Under the pieces are notes generated by a model. That model was not told where the DNA came from. It did not search any database and worked only from the letters and a program-made list of their open reading frames with translations. Of a stretch of 64,000 nucleotides of DNA, positions 16,948 through 25,983 are shown piece by piece. Numbering within the stretch: the stretch's first letter is position 1; every line of letters starts with the position of its first letter. The stretch lies in the NCBI RefSeq assembly GCF_050943825.1, contig NZ_JBMNPX010000002.1:62001-126000 (forward strand), in the 5' to 3' direction. Both the position numbers and the translations under genes were made by a program. Origin of the DNA: Pseudoflavonifractor sp050943825. Its GTDB lineage: Bacteria; Bacillota; Clostridia; Oscillospirales; Oscillospiraceae.

Positions 16948-17718
16948 ATGGAACAGACCGAACGCAGGAAGAAGAACTGGGGGGAGCTGGCCATCGGCGG
17001 CGTCTGTGTGCTGCTGGGCATTTTGCTGGCTGTGCAGCTGCGCAGCGTCAAGGTGAATACCGCTGCGGACACCACCAATGCCGGGCGGCTGGAGACCCTT
17101 CAGGAGCTCTACAATGAGACTGTCAACAGCCTGGAGACCACAAGAGCCCAGCTGGAGCAGGTCCAGGCCGAGCTCCAGACCTACCGGGATGCGGCCGCCT
17201 CCGGCAGCAGCGAGAGCGAAGCCCTGCGGGCTGAGGTGGACAAGCTGGAGATGGCCGCGGGCATGGTGGAGGTTGTGGGCCCCGGCGTGATGGTGAGCCT
17301 TCAGGACTCCACCGCCGCCAATGTCACTGGCGACGAGGCCGACTACCTTATCCATGACAACGACCTGCTCTCCGTGCTCAACGAGCTGCGGGACGCAGGG
17401 GCGGAGGCCATTTCTCTCAACGGCGAGCGGATTCTGGCCACCACCGAGATCCGCTGCGCCGGGTCAGTGGTCATTGTCAACGGCCGGCGCTACACCGCGC
17501 CCTTTGTGTTCAACGCCATCGGCGACCCCAACACCCTCTACTCCGCCCTCACCATGCGCAACGGCGTGGTGGATGTGCTGGGCCAGTGGAAGATTGAGGT
17601 AAAGGTGACTCCCAGCGAGATGCTGACTGTGCCCGCCTACAACGGTGTGGTTGAATTTCAGTACGCCCAGCCCTCCACCGCCCAGAGCGAGGATACGGAA
17701 GGGGGCGCGGTAGGATGA
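16948..17718 (+). CDS. DUF881 family membrane protein
   Basis: 256 aa: one N-terminal helix (about 12-30), a predicted extracellular coiled coil (about 50-95, ending in EALRAEVDKLEMAAG), then the conserved DUF881 domain with VVGPGVMVSLQDS and DYLIHDNDLLSVLNELRDAGAEAISLNGERI. DUF881 proteins lie next to ftsQ and ftsZ in many Firmicutes and Actinobacteria and are suspected division accessories; function unproven. The stop overlaps the start of the next gene by four bases. Confidence 0.9.
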   Translation: MEQTERRKKNWGELAIGGVCVLLGILLAVQLRSVKVNTAADTTNAGRLETLQELYNETVNSLETTRAQLEQVQAELQTYRDAAASGSSESEALRAEVDKLEMAAGMVEVVGPGVMVSLQDSTAANVTGDEADYLIHDNDLLSVLNELRDAGAEAISLNGERILATTEIRCAGSVVIVNGRRYTAPFVFNAIGDPNTLYSALTMRNGVVDVLGQWKIEVKVTPSEMLTVPAYNGVVEFQYAQPSTAQSEDTEGGAVG

Positions 17719-18107
17719 TTGAGCTTGCCGGTCTGATTGTGGGCCTTGTCATCGGCTGCTTCCTGCCCTGGCATGTGCCCAGCCAGTACAGCCTCTACGT
17801 GGCCACCGGCCTGCTGGCCGCGCTGGATTCCGCCCTGGGAGGCATGAATGCCCGCATCAAAAAGACCTTCAACCTGTCCATTTTCCTGTCCGGATTTTTC
17901 GGCAATGCCATCATCGCCGTGTTCCTGGCCTGGCTGGGGGACAAGCTGGGCCTGCCGCTATATCTTGCGGCAGTGGTGGTCTTCGGCACCCGCATGTTCC
18001 AAAACTTTGCGGAAATCCGGCGGGAACTATTGACCTCACGCAAAAAGAAGGCTAGAATAGAACAAGACATAAATCATGCGCAGACCTCAGAAAATGAGCT
18101 GCCATAA
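17715..18107 (+). CDS. sbp: Small basic protein (DUF1290/Sbp family)
   Basis: 130 aa with three predicted helices (residues 1-20, about 25-45 and about 55-85) and a charged C-terminal tail. The segment YVATGLLAALDSALGGMNA is the family hallmark. It overlaps the DUF881 gene at ATGA, so the two are translationally coupled. B. subtilis sbp lies in the same place before ftsA-ftsZ; its job is unknown. Here ftsZ follows directly without ftsA. The 3' end of this gene contains the likely ftsZ promoter. Confidence 0.88.
   Translation: MIELAGLIVGLVIGCFLPWHVPSQYSLYVATGLLAALDSALGGMNARIKKTFNLSIFLSGFFGNAIIAVFLAWLGDKLGLPLYLAAVVVFGTRMFQNFAEIRRELLTSRKKKARIEQDINHAQTSENELP
18030..18058 (+). promoter_or_regulatory. 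ftsZ promoter inside the end of the sbp gene
   Basis: TTGACC (18030-18035), 17-bp spacer, TAGAAT (18053-18058), about 98 bases before the ftsZ start. Confidence 0.65.
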
Positions 18108-18155
18108 TTTTCAAAAAAAGAGAGATTTCACTTCTTTTACATAGGAGGAGCAGTT

Positions 18156-19283
<1,128 letters not shown>

Positions 19284-19296
19284 CTCCGCGCAGCAG

Positions 19297-19332
19297 AGCG
19301 CCGGCCTGCCCTGGGGCAGACCGGCGCTTTTT
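19297..19332 (+). terminator. Terminator of the division cluster
   Basis: GC-rich stem AGCGCCGGcCTGCC / GGCAGaCCGGCGCT followed by TTTTT. Confidence 0.85.
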
Positions 19333-19365
19333 CTGTGCAGGGTACATTCCTTTGTGCGCCCCGGG

Positions 19366-19394
19366 TTGCATTCCGGGGGAAAGAGGCTTATAAT
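19366..19394 (+). promoter_or_regulatory. Promoter of the hairpin-array RNA
   Basis: TTGCAT (19366-19371), 17-bp spacer, TATAAT (19389-19394). Transcription would begin near 19401, four bases before the first hairpin. Confidence 0.7.
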
Positions 19395-19404
19395 AATGTC
19401 TGCT

Positions 19405-19627
19405 GAATAAACCGAAAATCGGTTTATTCGCGCGGCGGCAGCCGCGCAATTCCATAAAAATGGCTCAAAGGAGCCGCTTTTATGGAATTCAGCCATTGTT
19501 GCAATGCGTATTTTCGCTGGTGCACCTCGATGCACCAGCGAAAGGTGCAAGGGTTTCAGACGTTTTCGTCCAAAACCCTTGCACTTGAACAAAGCCGGAT
19601 GGCCTTGAAAACTTTGGCTTTGTTCAA
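19405..19627 (+). ncRNA. Array of seven consecutive hairpins, candidate structured RNA
   Basis: Seven different inverted repeats lie end to end. H1: 19405-19429 (11 bp, loop AAA). H2: 19430-19447 (7 bp GC). H3: 19448-19489 (12 bp plus an inner 5 bp across a 2x2 internal loop). H4: 19494-19506 (5 bp). H5: 19512-19543 (13 bp). H6: 19545-19584 (12 bp plus an inner 4 bp with a UUUU loop). H7: 19585-19627 (12 bp). All stems are perfect Watson-Crick matches, with almost no unpaired bases between them. A consensus promoter sits just upstream. There is no open frame or terminator at the end, so the RNA may be processed or run on into corA. I do not recognise a known RNA family; a dispersed repeat element is the alternative. 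Confidence 0.55.
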
Positions 19628-19634
19628 TACACAT

Positions 19635-19640
19635 TATAAT
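19635..19640 (+). promoter_or_regulatory. -10 element for corA leader transcript
   Basis: Perfect TATAAT eight bases after the seventh hairpin. The -35 is weak and lies within hairpin 7. If used, it gives corA a leader of about 390 bases. Confidence 0.45.
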
Positions 19641-19646
19641 ATCTGG

Positions 19647-20037
19647 TGGAATGCCTGGGGATGTCCCGGGACTCGAATGGATAAGGAGTGATATGCGCCG
19701 TGAGCAGCGACCCTCTGAGTCGAACATGGAAGAATGATATGCCCAGCACGGCGCAGGAAGGCTGAGAAGCTGACGGAGGCTCCTCATGTCTGCGCGCCGT
19801 TATTGCCGTCCGTGGAAATGCGTCACGCACTCATCCAAGGTCCGTGGAGGACACGGAGTTTGGATGAGCGTATGACAGGGAGTGTTTCAGCGGCGGCCAC
19901 AAAAAAGACGCGCGGACAGCAGCCGGCATCCCGGCAGAGATAAACGGAAGAGACAGGGGGCAGACTGCCGTATTATAGGCGCTGCGGCCCCAAGAAGCGT
20001 TCTGTCAGCCTCCGCGCGTCGGAAAGACGTGATTGAA
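19647..20037 (+). promoter_or_regulatory. Long structured 5' leader of corA
   Basis: Non-coding by appearance, although a frame is open from 19882. Stems seen: TGCGCCGTG/CACGGCGCA (19694-19702 with 19747-19755), and CTCATCCAA/TTGGATGAG (19830-19838 with 19860-19868) enclosing TCCGTG/CACGGA. It includes GAGGCTCCT (19776-19784), a 9-base match to the core of the Mg2+ M-box riboswitch, but I could not align the rest of that consensus. A metal-sensing leader before a CorA transporter is plausible, not shown. Confidence 0.4.
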
Positions 20038-20964
20038 ATGCTCTCCATCCATAAGACCATTGACAAGAAAATGACCCGGCTGGACGCTATTCAGGACGGC
20101 TGCTGGATCAACCTGACCTACCCCACCGAAGATGAGCTGAACACGGTATCCGAGGCGCTGAATGTGGACCCGGGCTTCCTCCGGGCCGCGCTGGACGAAG
20201 AGGAGACCTCCCGTATCGACACCGAGGACGGCCAGACCCTGATTATCATCGACGTCCCCGCTGTGGAGAAGGACGATGCGGTGGTCTACTCCACCATCCC
20301 TCTGGGCATCATCGTGACGGAAAAGCACATCATTACCGTCTGCCTGAAGGAATCCTCCATTGTGAAGGACTTCCAGGACGGGCTGGTGAAAAACGCCGAG
20401 ACCCAGAAGCGGACTCGATTCATCCTCTATATGCTCCTTCAGGTAGCCAAACGATTCCTGCAATATCTGAAGCAGATCGACAAGATCTATAACTACATGG
20501 AGCGGCACCTCTACAAGTCCCAGCGGAACAAGGAGCTCATCCAGCTGCTGGACCTGGAGAAGTCCCTGGTCTACTTCAACACCTCCCTGAAGGCAAATGA
20601 GGTCACCCTGGAGAAAATCCTCCGCGGCCGTATCATCACCCTCTATGAGGAGGATCATGATCTGCTGGAGGACGTGCTGATTGAGGTCCGCCAGGCCATC
20701 GAGATGGCCAACATCTACTCCTCCATCATCTCCGGTATGATGGACGCCTTTGCCTCCGTTATCTCCAACAACCTGAACGTGATCATGAAGGTGCTGACCT
20801 CCATCACGGTTCTGCTTACCGTGCCCAACATCATCTTCGGCTTCTACGGCATGAACATCACCGCCGGACTGCCGCTGGACCAGTTCTGGTGGATTCCGTT
20901 GATCCTGGCGGTTGTCATTATTGGACTGGTAGCGCTGATACTGAAGCGGCACGACCTCTTTTGA
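20038..20964 (+). CDS. corA: CorA family magnesium/divalent cation transporter
   Basis: 308 aa from the ATG at 20038 (the frame stays open upstream to 19882, but that part is Arg-rich leader sequence unlike the family). The alpha/beta cytoplasmic domain (1-170) and long stalk helices (170-240) lead to two C-terminal helices. The selectivity motif Y-G-M-N follows helix 1 in FGFYGMNITAG, and the protein ends with basic KRHDLF after helix 2. It forms a pentameric Mg2+ (or Co2+/Ni2+) channel. Transcription is probably controlled through the long structured leader upstream. Confidence 0.93.
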   Translation: MLSIHKTIDKKMTRLDAIQDGCWINLTYPTEDELNTVSEALNVDPGFLRAALDEEETSRIDTEDGQTLIIIDVPAVEKDDAVVYSTIPLGIIVTEKHIITVCLKESSIVKDFQDGLVKNAETQKRTRFILYMLLQVAKRFLQYLKQIDKIYNYMERHLYKSQRNKELIQLLDLEKSLVYFNTSLKANEVTLEKILRGRIITLYEEDHDLLEDVLIEVRQAIEMANIYSSIISGMMDAFASVISNNLNVIMKVLTSITVLLTVPNIIFGFYGMNITAGLPLDQFWWIPLILAVVIIGLVALILKRHDLF

Positions 20965-20993
20965 ATAGCTGACAACAGAATATCTCAAAGCTC

Positions 20994-21033
20994 AAAGCGC
21001 CGTATGTTTGCACAAAAAAACATACGGCGCTTT
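20994..21033 (+). terminator. Terminator after corA
   Basis: 13-bp stem AAAGCGCCGTATG/CATACGGCGCTTT with flanking A and T residues. Confidence 0.8.
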
Positions 21034-21072
21034 GCTTGCTCTTGTGCAGAGGACAAAAAACAGCGGCAGGTA

Positions 21073-21100
21073 TTGACAATCATAGAAATTGATATATAAT
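21073..21100 (+). promoter_or_regulatory. Promoter of the reductase lipoprotein gene
   Basis: TTGACA (21073-21078), 16-bp spacer, TATAAT (21095-21100). The leader is about 95 bases. Confidence 0.75.
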
Positions 21101-21202
21101 TCACAATGCAACAACGGGTACCGTCCGCTTCCGGGGAAAGAGGGCGGGCGGCCACCCCCCTGAATCGCGCTGAAAGAGCGCAGCAATGAAAGGAAGGAAA
21201 GT

Positions 21203-22924
21203 ATGAAAAGAAGCAAACGCGTGCTTAGCTTGGTTGCAGCCGGAGCTCTCCTCCTGACGGCAGCCTGCTCCAACACTCCTGCAGCCGGTACCCCCACCGG
21301 CACCCCCTCCGCCAGCCAGCCCCAGGCCACTGAGCCCGCCCAGACCGGTGCGGTCAACGGCGTTTTTGAGGGCAAGGGCAGCGGCTACGGCGGTGAACTC
21401 TCTGTCCTGGTGACCGTTGAGGACGGCAAGATGACCGACCTGCGCCTGCTGGACAACAACGAGAGCGCTCCTGTGGCCAACCGTGCGTTCCCCATTCTGG
21501 AGGAGCGTATCCTGGCCGCCCAGTCCCCCGTGGTGGACAGCGTTACCAGCGCCACCTTTACCTCCTTCGCCGTGAAGACTGCTGTGGCTGACGCTGCCAG
21601 CCAGTACGGCCAGGACTTCGGCGACATCACCATGACCACTGCCAGCGCCGAGACCCCCGCTGCTCCTGAGGACACCACCACTCAGCTGGTTGTTGTGGGC
21701 GGCGGCCCTGCCGGCCTCGCTGCTGCCATCTCCGCCAAGCAGAACGGCGTGGAGGACGTGATCCTCATTGAGAAGCTGGGCATCCTGTCCGGCAACGGCA
21801 AGTTCGACATGAACTTCTTCGACCTCATCAACTCCAAGGCCCAGCAGAAGGCTGGCATTGAGTACACCGTCGAGCAGTTCATCGAGGAGAAGAAGGACGC
21901 CGGCAACACCCCCGAGCGTCTGCAGGCCTGGGCTGAGGGCGAGTGGACCCTGGACGCCTGGCTCCGCGAGATGGACATCCTGCTCAACCAGTCCAACGGC
22001 GGCACCAACCACATGGCTGAGAGCGACGTCTACGCCGGCGACCACATCCAGACTGGTCTGGAGAAGGAAGCCTATGAGCTGGGCGTGGACATCCGTCTGG
22101 ACAACAAGGGCACCGACCTGATCATGGAGGACGGCGTGTGCAAGGGCGTTGTGGTCGAGACCAAGGGTGGCACCTACAACATCACCGCTGATGCTGTGGT
22201 GGTGGCCACCGGTGGCTTCTGCAACAACAAGGAGCTGCTGGCCAAGTACGCCCCCGGCTATGAGGTGCTGGAGACCTCCAACTCCATGGGTACCACCGGC
22301 GACTTCGTCCCCGTGTTTGAGAAGAACGGCTTCGGCCTGGAGAACATGGGCAAGATGTCCGTCTTCTCCTACATCCTCAATCCCCGCCGCGACCTGACCG
22401 GCGGCGGCACCGGCTTCCTGCTGGTGAACAAGGACGGCTCCCGCTTCATCGACGAGGCCTCTACCTCTGGCCTGGAGCTGGGCACCGCCATCCTGGCTCA
22501 GCCCGACGGCGCTGCCTTCTATCTGGCTGACCGTACCCTGTACGAGGATAACTACCGTACCCGCAAGCACGTGGCCGCCGGCTATTATCAGCAGGGCGAG
22601 ACCCTGGACGAGCTGGCTGAGAAGCTGGGTATTGACGCCGAGGGCCTGAAGGCCGCTGTTGCTGACTACAATGCCAACCTGCCCGAGGGCGCCCGTCCCT
22701 TCGACGCTGAGGGCCCCTACTACGGTGCCAAGGTTCAGACCGCCAATCACATGACTAAGGGCGGCGTCACCGCTGACGAGCGCGCCCAGGTCCTGTATGA
22801 GGACGGCACCGTGGTGCCCGGCCTGTATGCCGCCGGTGAGGTCACCTGGATCAGCGGCGCTTACAGCGCAGCTGTGACCTTCGGCCGTATCGCCGGTGCC
22901 TCTGTTGCCGAGGATATCCTGTAA
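21203..22924 (+). CDS. Extracellular FMN/FAD lipoprotein reductase (fumarate/urocanate reductase type)
   Basis: 573 aa. A lipoprotein signal ends at LLLTAAC22, followed by a Thr/Pro/Ala-rich linker. An FMN-binding domain (about 50-130) contains DSVTSATFTS, matching the motif where ApbE links FMN to Thr. From about residue 158 an FAD domain starts with VVVGGGPAGLAAAISA and ends with GLYAAGEVTWISGAYSAAVTFGR, as in flavocytochrome-c fumarate, urocanate and related reductases. It should sit on the outer membrane face and reduce an unsaturated substrate using electrons from a membrane chain. No electron-transfer genes are adjacent. The substrate is unknown. Confidence 0.88.
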   Translation: MKRSKRVLSLVAAGALLLTAACSNTPAAGTPTGTPSASQPQATEPAQTGAVNGVFEGKGSGYGGELSVLVTVEDGKMTDLRLLDNNESAPVANRAFPILEERILAAQSPVVDSVTSATFTSFAVKTAVADAASQYGQDFGDITMTTASAETPAAPEDTTTQLVVVGGGPAGLAAAISAKQNGVEDVILIEKLGILSGNGKFDMNFFDLINSKAQQKAGIEYTVEQFIEEKKDAGNTPERLQAWAEGEWTLDAWLREMDILLNQSNGGTNHMAESDVYAGDHIQTGLEKEAYELGVDIRLDNKGTDLIMEDGVCKGVVVETKGGTYNITADAVVVATGGFCNNKELLAKYAPGYEVLETSNSMGTTGDFVPVFEKNGFGLENMGKMSVFSYILNPRRDLTGGGTGFLLVNKDGSRFIDEASTSGLELGTAILAQPDGAAFYLADRTLYEDNYRTRKHVAAGYYQQGETLDELAEKLGIDAEGLKAAVADYNANLPEGARPFDAEGPYYGAKVQTANHMTKGGVTADERAQVLYEDGTVVPGLYAAGEVTWISGAYSAAVTFGRIAGASVAEDIL

Positions 22925-22953
22925 GGTATCTGCTCCGACAGAGAATAAATATC

Positions 22954-22998
22954 CACAAAAAATGTGCGCTGTCTTATGGACAGCGCACATTTTTTGTG
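22954..22998 (+). terminator. Terminator after the reductase
   Basis: 20-bp perfect stem (GTGCGCTGTC core) with A-run and T-run forming its base; would also work for the opposite strand. Confidence 0.88.
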
Positions 22999-23114
22999 TT
23001 TAATGGACATTATTTTGGCTCTCAGACAGGGCATAGATATATAAAATAAGTTTCAAAAGCCCTGTTTTACAAAAACATTATGTATCCATTCATAAAATAG
23101 AAACAATTTCAGGC

Positions 23115-23160
23115 TATAATAATCAGCAAGCTATCTCTTGGTAAACCAAAGAGCCGCAGG
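23115..23160 (+). promoter_or_regulatory. Citrate synthase -10 element and leader hairpin
   Basis: TATAAT at 23115-23120 with a poor -35. A small hairpin CTCTTGGT-aa-ACCAA-GAG lies near 23135-23153. Confidence 0.45.
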
Positions 23161-23195
23161 GAAGCGGTCTTTTCCCGGAAGAAGGAGGTCTGACA

Positions 23196-24560
23196 ATGGC
23201 AAGCAATCCGAACTATAATGAAGTGACGCCTGAGGTAACCGAGTTGGCCAATCTGGCCCTGGCCAACAGCAGTATTTCCCCGGACGACTATGTGAAGTAC
23301 GACGTGAAGCGGGGACTGCGCGACCTTAACGGCAAGGGCGTTGTTGCGGGCCTGACAGAGATATCGGAGATTGTAGCGAAGAAGCTTGTGGACGGCAAGG
23401 AGATGCCCTGTGACGGTGAGCTCTACTACCGGGGCATCAACGTGGAGCAGCTGGTCAGCGGCGCACTGGCGGAGAAGCGGTTCGGCTTTGAGGAGACGGC
23501 CTATCTGCTTCTGGTGGGCCGCCTGCCCAACGCTGAAGAGCTCTCCGCCTTCCGTGGTCAGCTCTCTTATTACCGCTCTCTGCCCACCAACTTTGTCCGG
23601 GACGTGATTCTCAAGGCGCCCAGCAAGGACATCATGAACTCCCTGGCCCGCAGTGTGCTCAATCTGGCCGCCTATGACGACCGGGCCGACGACACCTCTC
23701 TCCCCAACGTCATGCGCCAGTGCCTACAGATGATCGCCGTGTTCCCGCTGCTGGCGGTGTACGGCTACCAGGCCTACAACTACAAGGAGGGTAACAGCCT
23801 CTATATCCACGCTCCCCGGGCGGAGCTGTCCACGGCCGAGAACATCCTGGCCCTGCTGCGCCCTGACGCTTCCTACTCCTTCTGGGAGGCCCACGTGCTG
23901 GACGTGTGCCTCACCCTCCACGCCGAGCACGGCGGCGGCAACAACTCCACCTTTACCACCCACGTGGTCACCTCCTCCGGCACGGATACATACTCGTGCA
24001 TGGCGGCGGCACTGGCCTCTCTCAAGGGCCCCAAGCACGGCGGCGCCAACATCAAGGTCATCCGCATGTTTGAGGATATGAAGGAGCAGGTGCGGGACTG
24101 GAAGGATGAGGACGAGGTGAAGGCCTACCTCCAGGCCCTGCTGGACCGGAAGGCCTTTGACAAGGCTGGGCTCATCTACGGCATGGGACACGCGGTGTAC
24201 TCCCTGTCCGACCCCCGCGCCAATATCCTCCGCTCCTTTGTGGAGCGCCTGTCCCGTGAAAAGGGCCGCACGGAGGAGTACGAGCTCTACTCTCTGGTGG
24301 AGCGGCTGGGGCCCCAGATCATCGCAGGCGACCGGAAGATCTACAAGGGCGTGTCCGCCAACGTGGACTTCTACTCCGGCTTTGTCTATCACATGCTGGA
24401 CCTGCCTCTGGAGCTGTACACCCCCATCTTCGCCCTGGCACGTGTGGCGGGCTGGAGCGCCCACCGCATCGAGGAGCTCATCAACATGGGCAAGATTATT
24501 CGTCCTGCCTATCAGTATGTGGGACAGCGCCAGACCTATAAGAGCATGTCGGAGCGCTGA
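23196..24560 (+). CDS. Citrate synthase
   Basis: 454 aa, the long clostridial form of Si-type citrate synthase. It condenses acetyl-CoA and oxaloacetate to citrate. Catalytic histidines lie in TLHAEHGGGNNSTF and LKGPKHGGAN, and the catalytic aspartate in SANVDFYSGFVYHML. The large-domain segment YYRGINVEQLV is also typical. AAGGAGG precedes the ATG. The gene stands alone between terminators. No aconitase or isocitrate dehydrogenase is adjacent; citrate probably feeds glutamate synthesis. A 2-methylcitrate synthase activity cannot be excluded. Confidence 0.93.
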   Translation: MASNPNYNEVTPEVTELANLALANSSISPDDYVKYDVKRGLRDLNGKGVVAGLTEISEIVAKKLVDGKEMPCDGELYYRGINVEQLVSGALAEKRFGFEETAYLLLVGRLPNAEELSAFRGQLSYYRSLPTNFVRDVILKAPSKDIMNSLARSVLNLAAYDDRADDTSLPNVMRQCLQMIAVFPLLAVYGYQAYNYKEGNSLYIHAPRAELSTAENILALLRPDASYSFWEAHVLDVCLTLHAEHGGGNNSTFTTHVVTSSGTDTYSCMAAALASLKGPKHGGANIKVIRMFEDMKEQVRDWKDEDEVKAYLQALLDRKAFDKAGLIYGMGHAVYSLSDPRANILRSFVERLSREKGRTEEYELYSLVERLGPQIIAGDRKIYKGVSANVDFYSGFVYHMLDLPLELYTPIFALARVAGWSAHRIEELINMGKIIRPAYQYVGQRQTYKSMSER

Positions 24561-24573
24561 GAACAAAAGAAAA

Positions 24574-24614
24574 ACAGTGGGCGGATGCATCTGCATCCGC
24601 CCGCTGTTCTTTTT
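24574..24614 (+). terminator. Terminator after citrate synthase
   Basis: Long stem ACAGTGGGCGGATGCA/TGCATCCGCCCGCTGT (one mismatch) followed by TCTTTTT. Confidence 0.88.
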
Positions 24615-24624
24615 GAAGGGAAGT

Positions 24625-25197
24625 TCAGACGGCCAGTCCGGGGAAGAGGAGATAGATGACGGCGCCCAGCACACCGGCGCCCAGCATGACCCATACCGGG
24701 TCGGGCTTCCACTTCCGCAGCACCACAAAGCCGATGAGAAAGAGTCCAACCGCTGCCAGGTCAGGGACTGCGGGGACAAAGCCGCCCTCACCCCAGAAGG
24801 CGGTGATGAGGATGGACAGGCCGGCGGAGGCGATGAGGGCCACCACGGCGGGCCGCAGCCCGTAGAGGGCGCCCTGGATGGCGGTGAGCTTCTGGTAGCG
24901 GTAGTAGAGGAAGGCCAGCAGGGAGACGATGATACAGGAGGGAAACACGCAGCCGATGGTGGCGATGACAGCGCCGGGCAGACCGGCAATCTGGGTGCCC
25001 ACAAAGGTGGCCGAGTTGATGGCGATGGGGCCGGGGGTCATCTGGGAGATGGTGATGAGGTCGGTGAACTCAGACATGGTGAGCCAGCCGTGTCCGTCCA
25101 CCACCTGGGCCTGAATCAGGGGCAGGGCGGCATAGCCGCCGCCGAAGCTGAACAGGCCAACCTGGAAAAAGCTCCAGAAAAGCTGGAGGTAGATCAT
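24625..25197 (-). CDS. Chromate transporter family protein, second half-size subunit
   Basis: 190 aa with about six helices. It starts with the CHR signature FFQVGLFSFGGGYAALPL and carries ITISQMTPGPIAINSATFVG. Half-length CHR proteins work as heterodimers of two different halves; the partner is encoded immediately upstream with overlapping stop and start (four bases). The family expels chromate, perhaps by exchange with sulphate, but most gut members have unproven substrates. Confidence 0.9.
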   Translation of the reverse strand: MIYLQLFWSFFQVGLFSFGGGYAALPLIQAQVVDGHGWLTMSEFTDLITISQMTPGPIAINSATFVGTQIAGLPGAVIATIGCVFPSCIIVSLLAFLYYRYQKLTAIQGALYGLRPAVVALIASAGLSILITAFWGEGGFVPAVPDLAAVGLFLIGFVVLRKWKPDPVWVMLGAGVLGAVIYLLFPGLAV

Positions 25198-25778
25198 ACC
25201 TGTCCCTCCTCTCCTGTTGCGCGGCGGAGGTGGAGCAGGGTGGCCAGAATGCCGATGGCGGCGCAGGCCAGGATGATCCAGATGACGTTGACGCCCAGGA
25301 ACCAGGTGACGGCAAAGGAGATGACCATAATCACCGTGGAAAGCCAGTCCCGCTGGCGGAGAATGTTGCCCGCCATGTCTACCACCACGCTGGCGATGAC
25401 CGCGGCCACACCGGCCTGCATACCCCGCAGCACGGCGGCCACAACGGGATTGGACTTAAAGGCGGAGTAGAACAGAGAGAGCACAGAGAGAATGATCAGA
25501 GGAGGCAGCACAGTGCCCAGGATGGCCACCGCCGCTCCCGCCAGCCCGGCCACCCGGTATCCAACCAGGATGGAGGCGTTGACTGCGATGGGTCCGGGAG
25601 CCGACTGGGCGATGGCGGTCAGGTCCAGCATCTCCTGTTCCTCCAGCCAGCCCAGATTATCCACAAAGCGCTGCTTCATCAGGGGGACGATTACATAGCC
25701 GCCGCCGAAGGTGAAGGCGGAGAGCAGAAAGGTGGACGAGAAGAGCCGCCAATACAGGGCGGGCCCGCGTTTTTCCAT
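25194..25778 (-). CDS. Chromate transporter family protein, first half-size subunit
   Basis: 194 aa with the same architecture as its neighbour: SAFTFGGGYVIVPLMK near the N-terminus and LTAIAQSAPGPIAVNASILVG. The two proteins diverge elsewhere, as expected for an old split pair with opposite membrane orientation. It is the first gene of a two-gene minus-strand operon. A good promoter lies about 40 bases upstream. Confidence 0.9.
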   Translation of the reverse strand: MEKRGPALYWRLFSSTFLLSAFTFGGGYVIVPLMKQRFVDNLGWLEEQEMLDLTAIAQSAPGPIAVNASILVGYRVAGLAGAAVAILGTVLPPLIILSVLSLFYSAFKSNPVVAAVLRGMQAGVAAVIASVVVDMAGNILRQRDWLSTVIMVISFAVTWFLGVNVIWIILACAAIGILATLLHLRRATGEEGQV

Positions 25779-25816
25779 AAAAATCCCTCGTTTTCGGTAG
25801 AGAATGGGCAGCCCCT

Positions 25817-25845
25817 ATTATAATGCGGAAGAGGAGCGGCTGCAA
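25817..25845 (-). promoter_or_regulatory. Promoter of the chromate transporter pair
   Basis: On the minus strand: TTGCAG (25840-25845), 17-bp spacer, TATAAT (25817-25822). Confidence 0.75.
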
Positions 25846-25886
25846 CCATGAAAATCACCGCCCCTGGGGGACGCCATAAAATCCTC

Positions 25887-25917
25887 TTGACATTCCCCCA
25901 GGAGGAGGGGTTATTCT
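25887..25917 (+). promoter_or_regulatory. Possible promoter of the flavoprotein gene
   Basis: TTGACA at 25887-25892, then TTATTC/TATTCT at 25911-25917 (spacer 18-19), a weak -10. Confidence 0.45.
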
Positions 25918-25983
25918 GATAGGGAAGAAGATATGCCGCCCCGGGCGGCTGTAAAAGCGGAGAGGACGGAAAGGAGCCGGAGT

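Noticed and set aside
19776..19784. M-box Mg2+ riboswitch call for the corA leader
   Set aside because: Only the 9-base GAGGCTCCT core is matched; the remaining conserved segments could not be aligned by eye. Kept only as an unidentified structured leader.
19882..20037. N-terminal extension of CorA by 52 residues
   Set aside because: The frame is open but Arg-rich, overlaps structured leader RNA and is absent from the CorA family; the ATG at 20038 begins the conserved domain.
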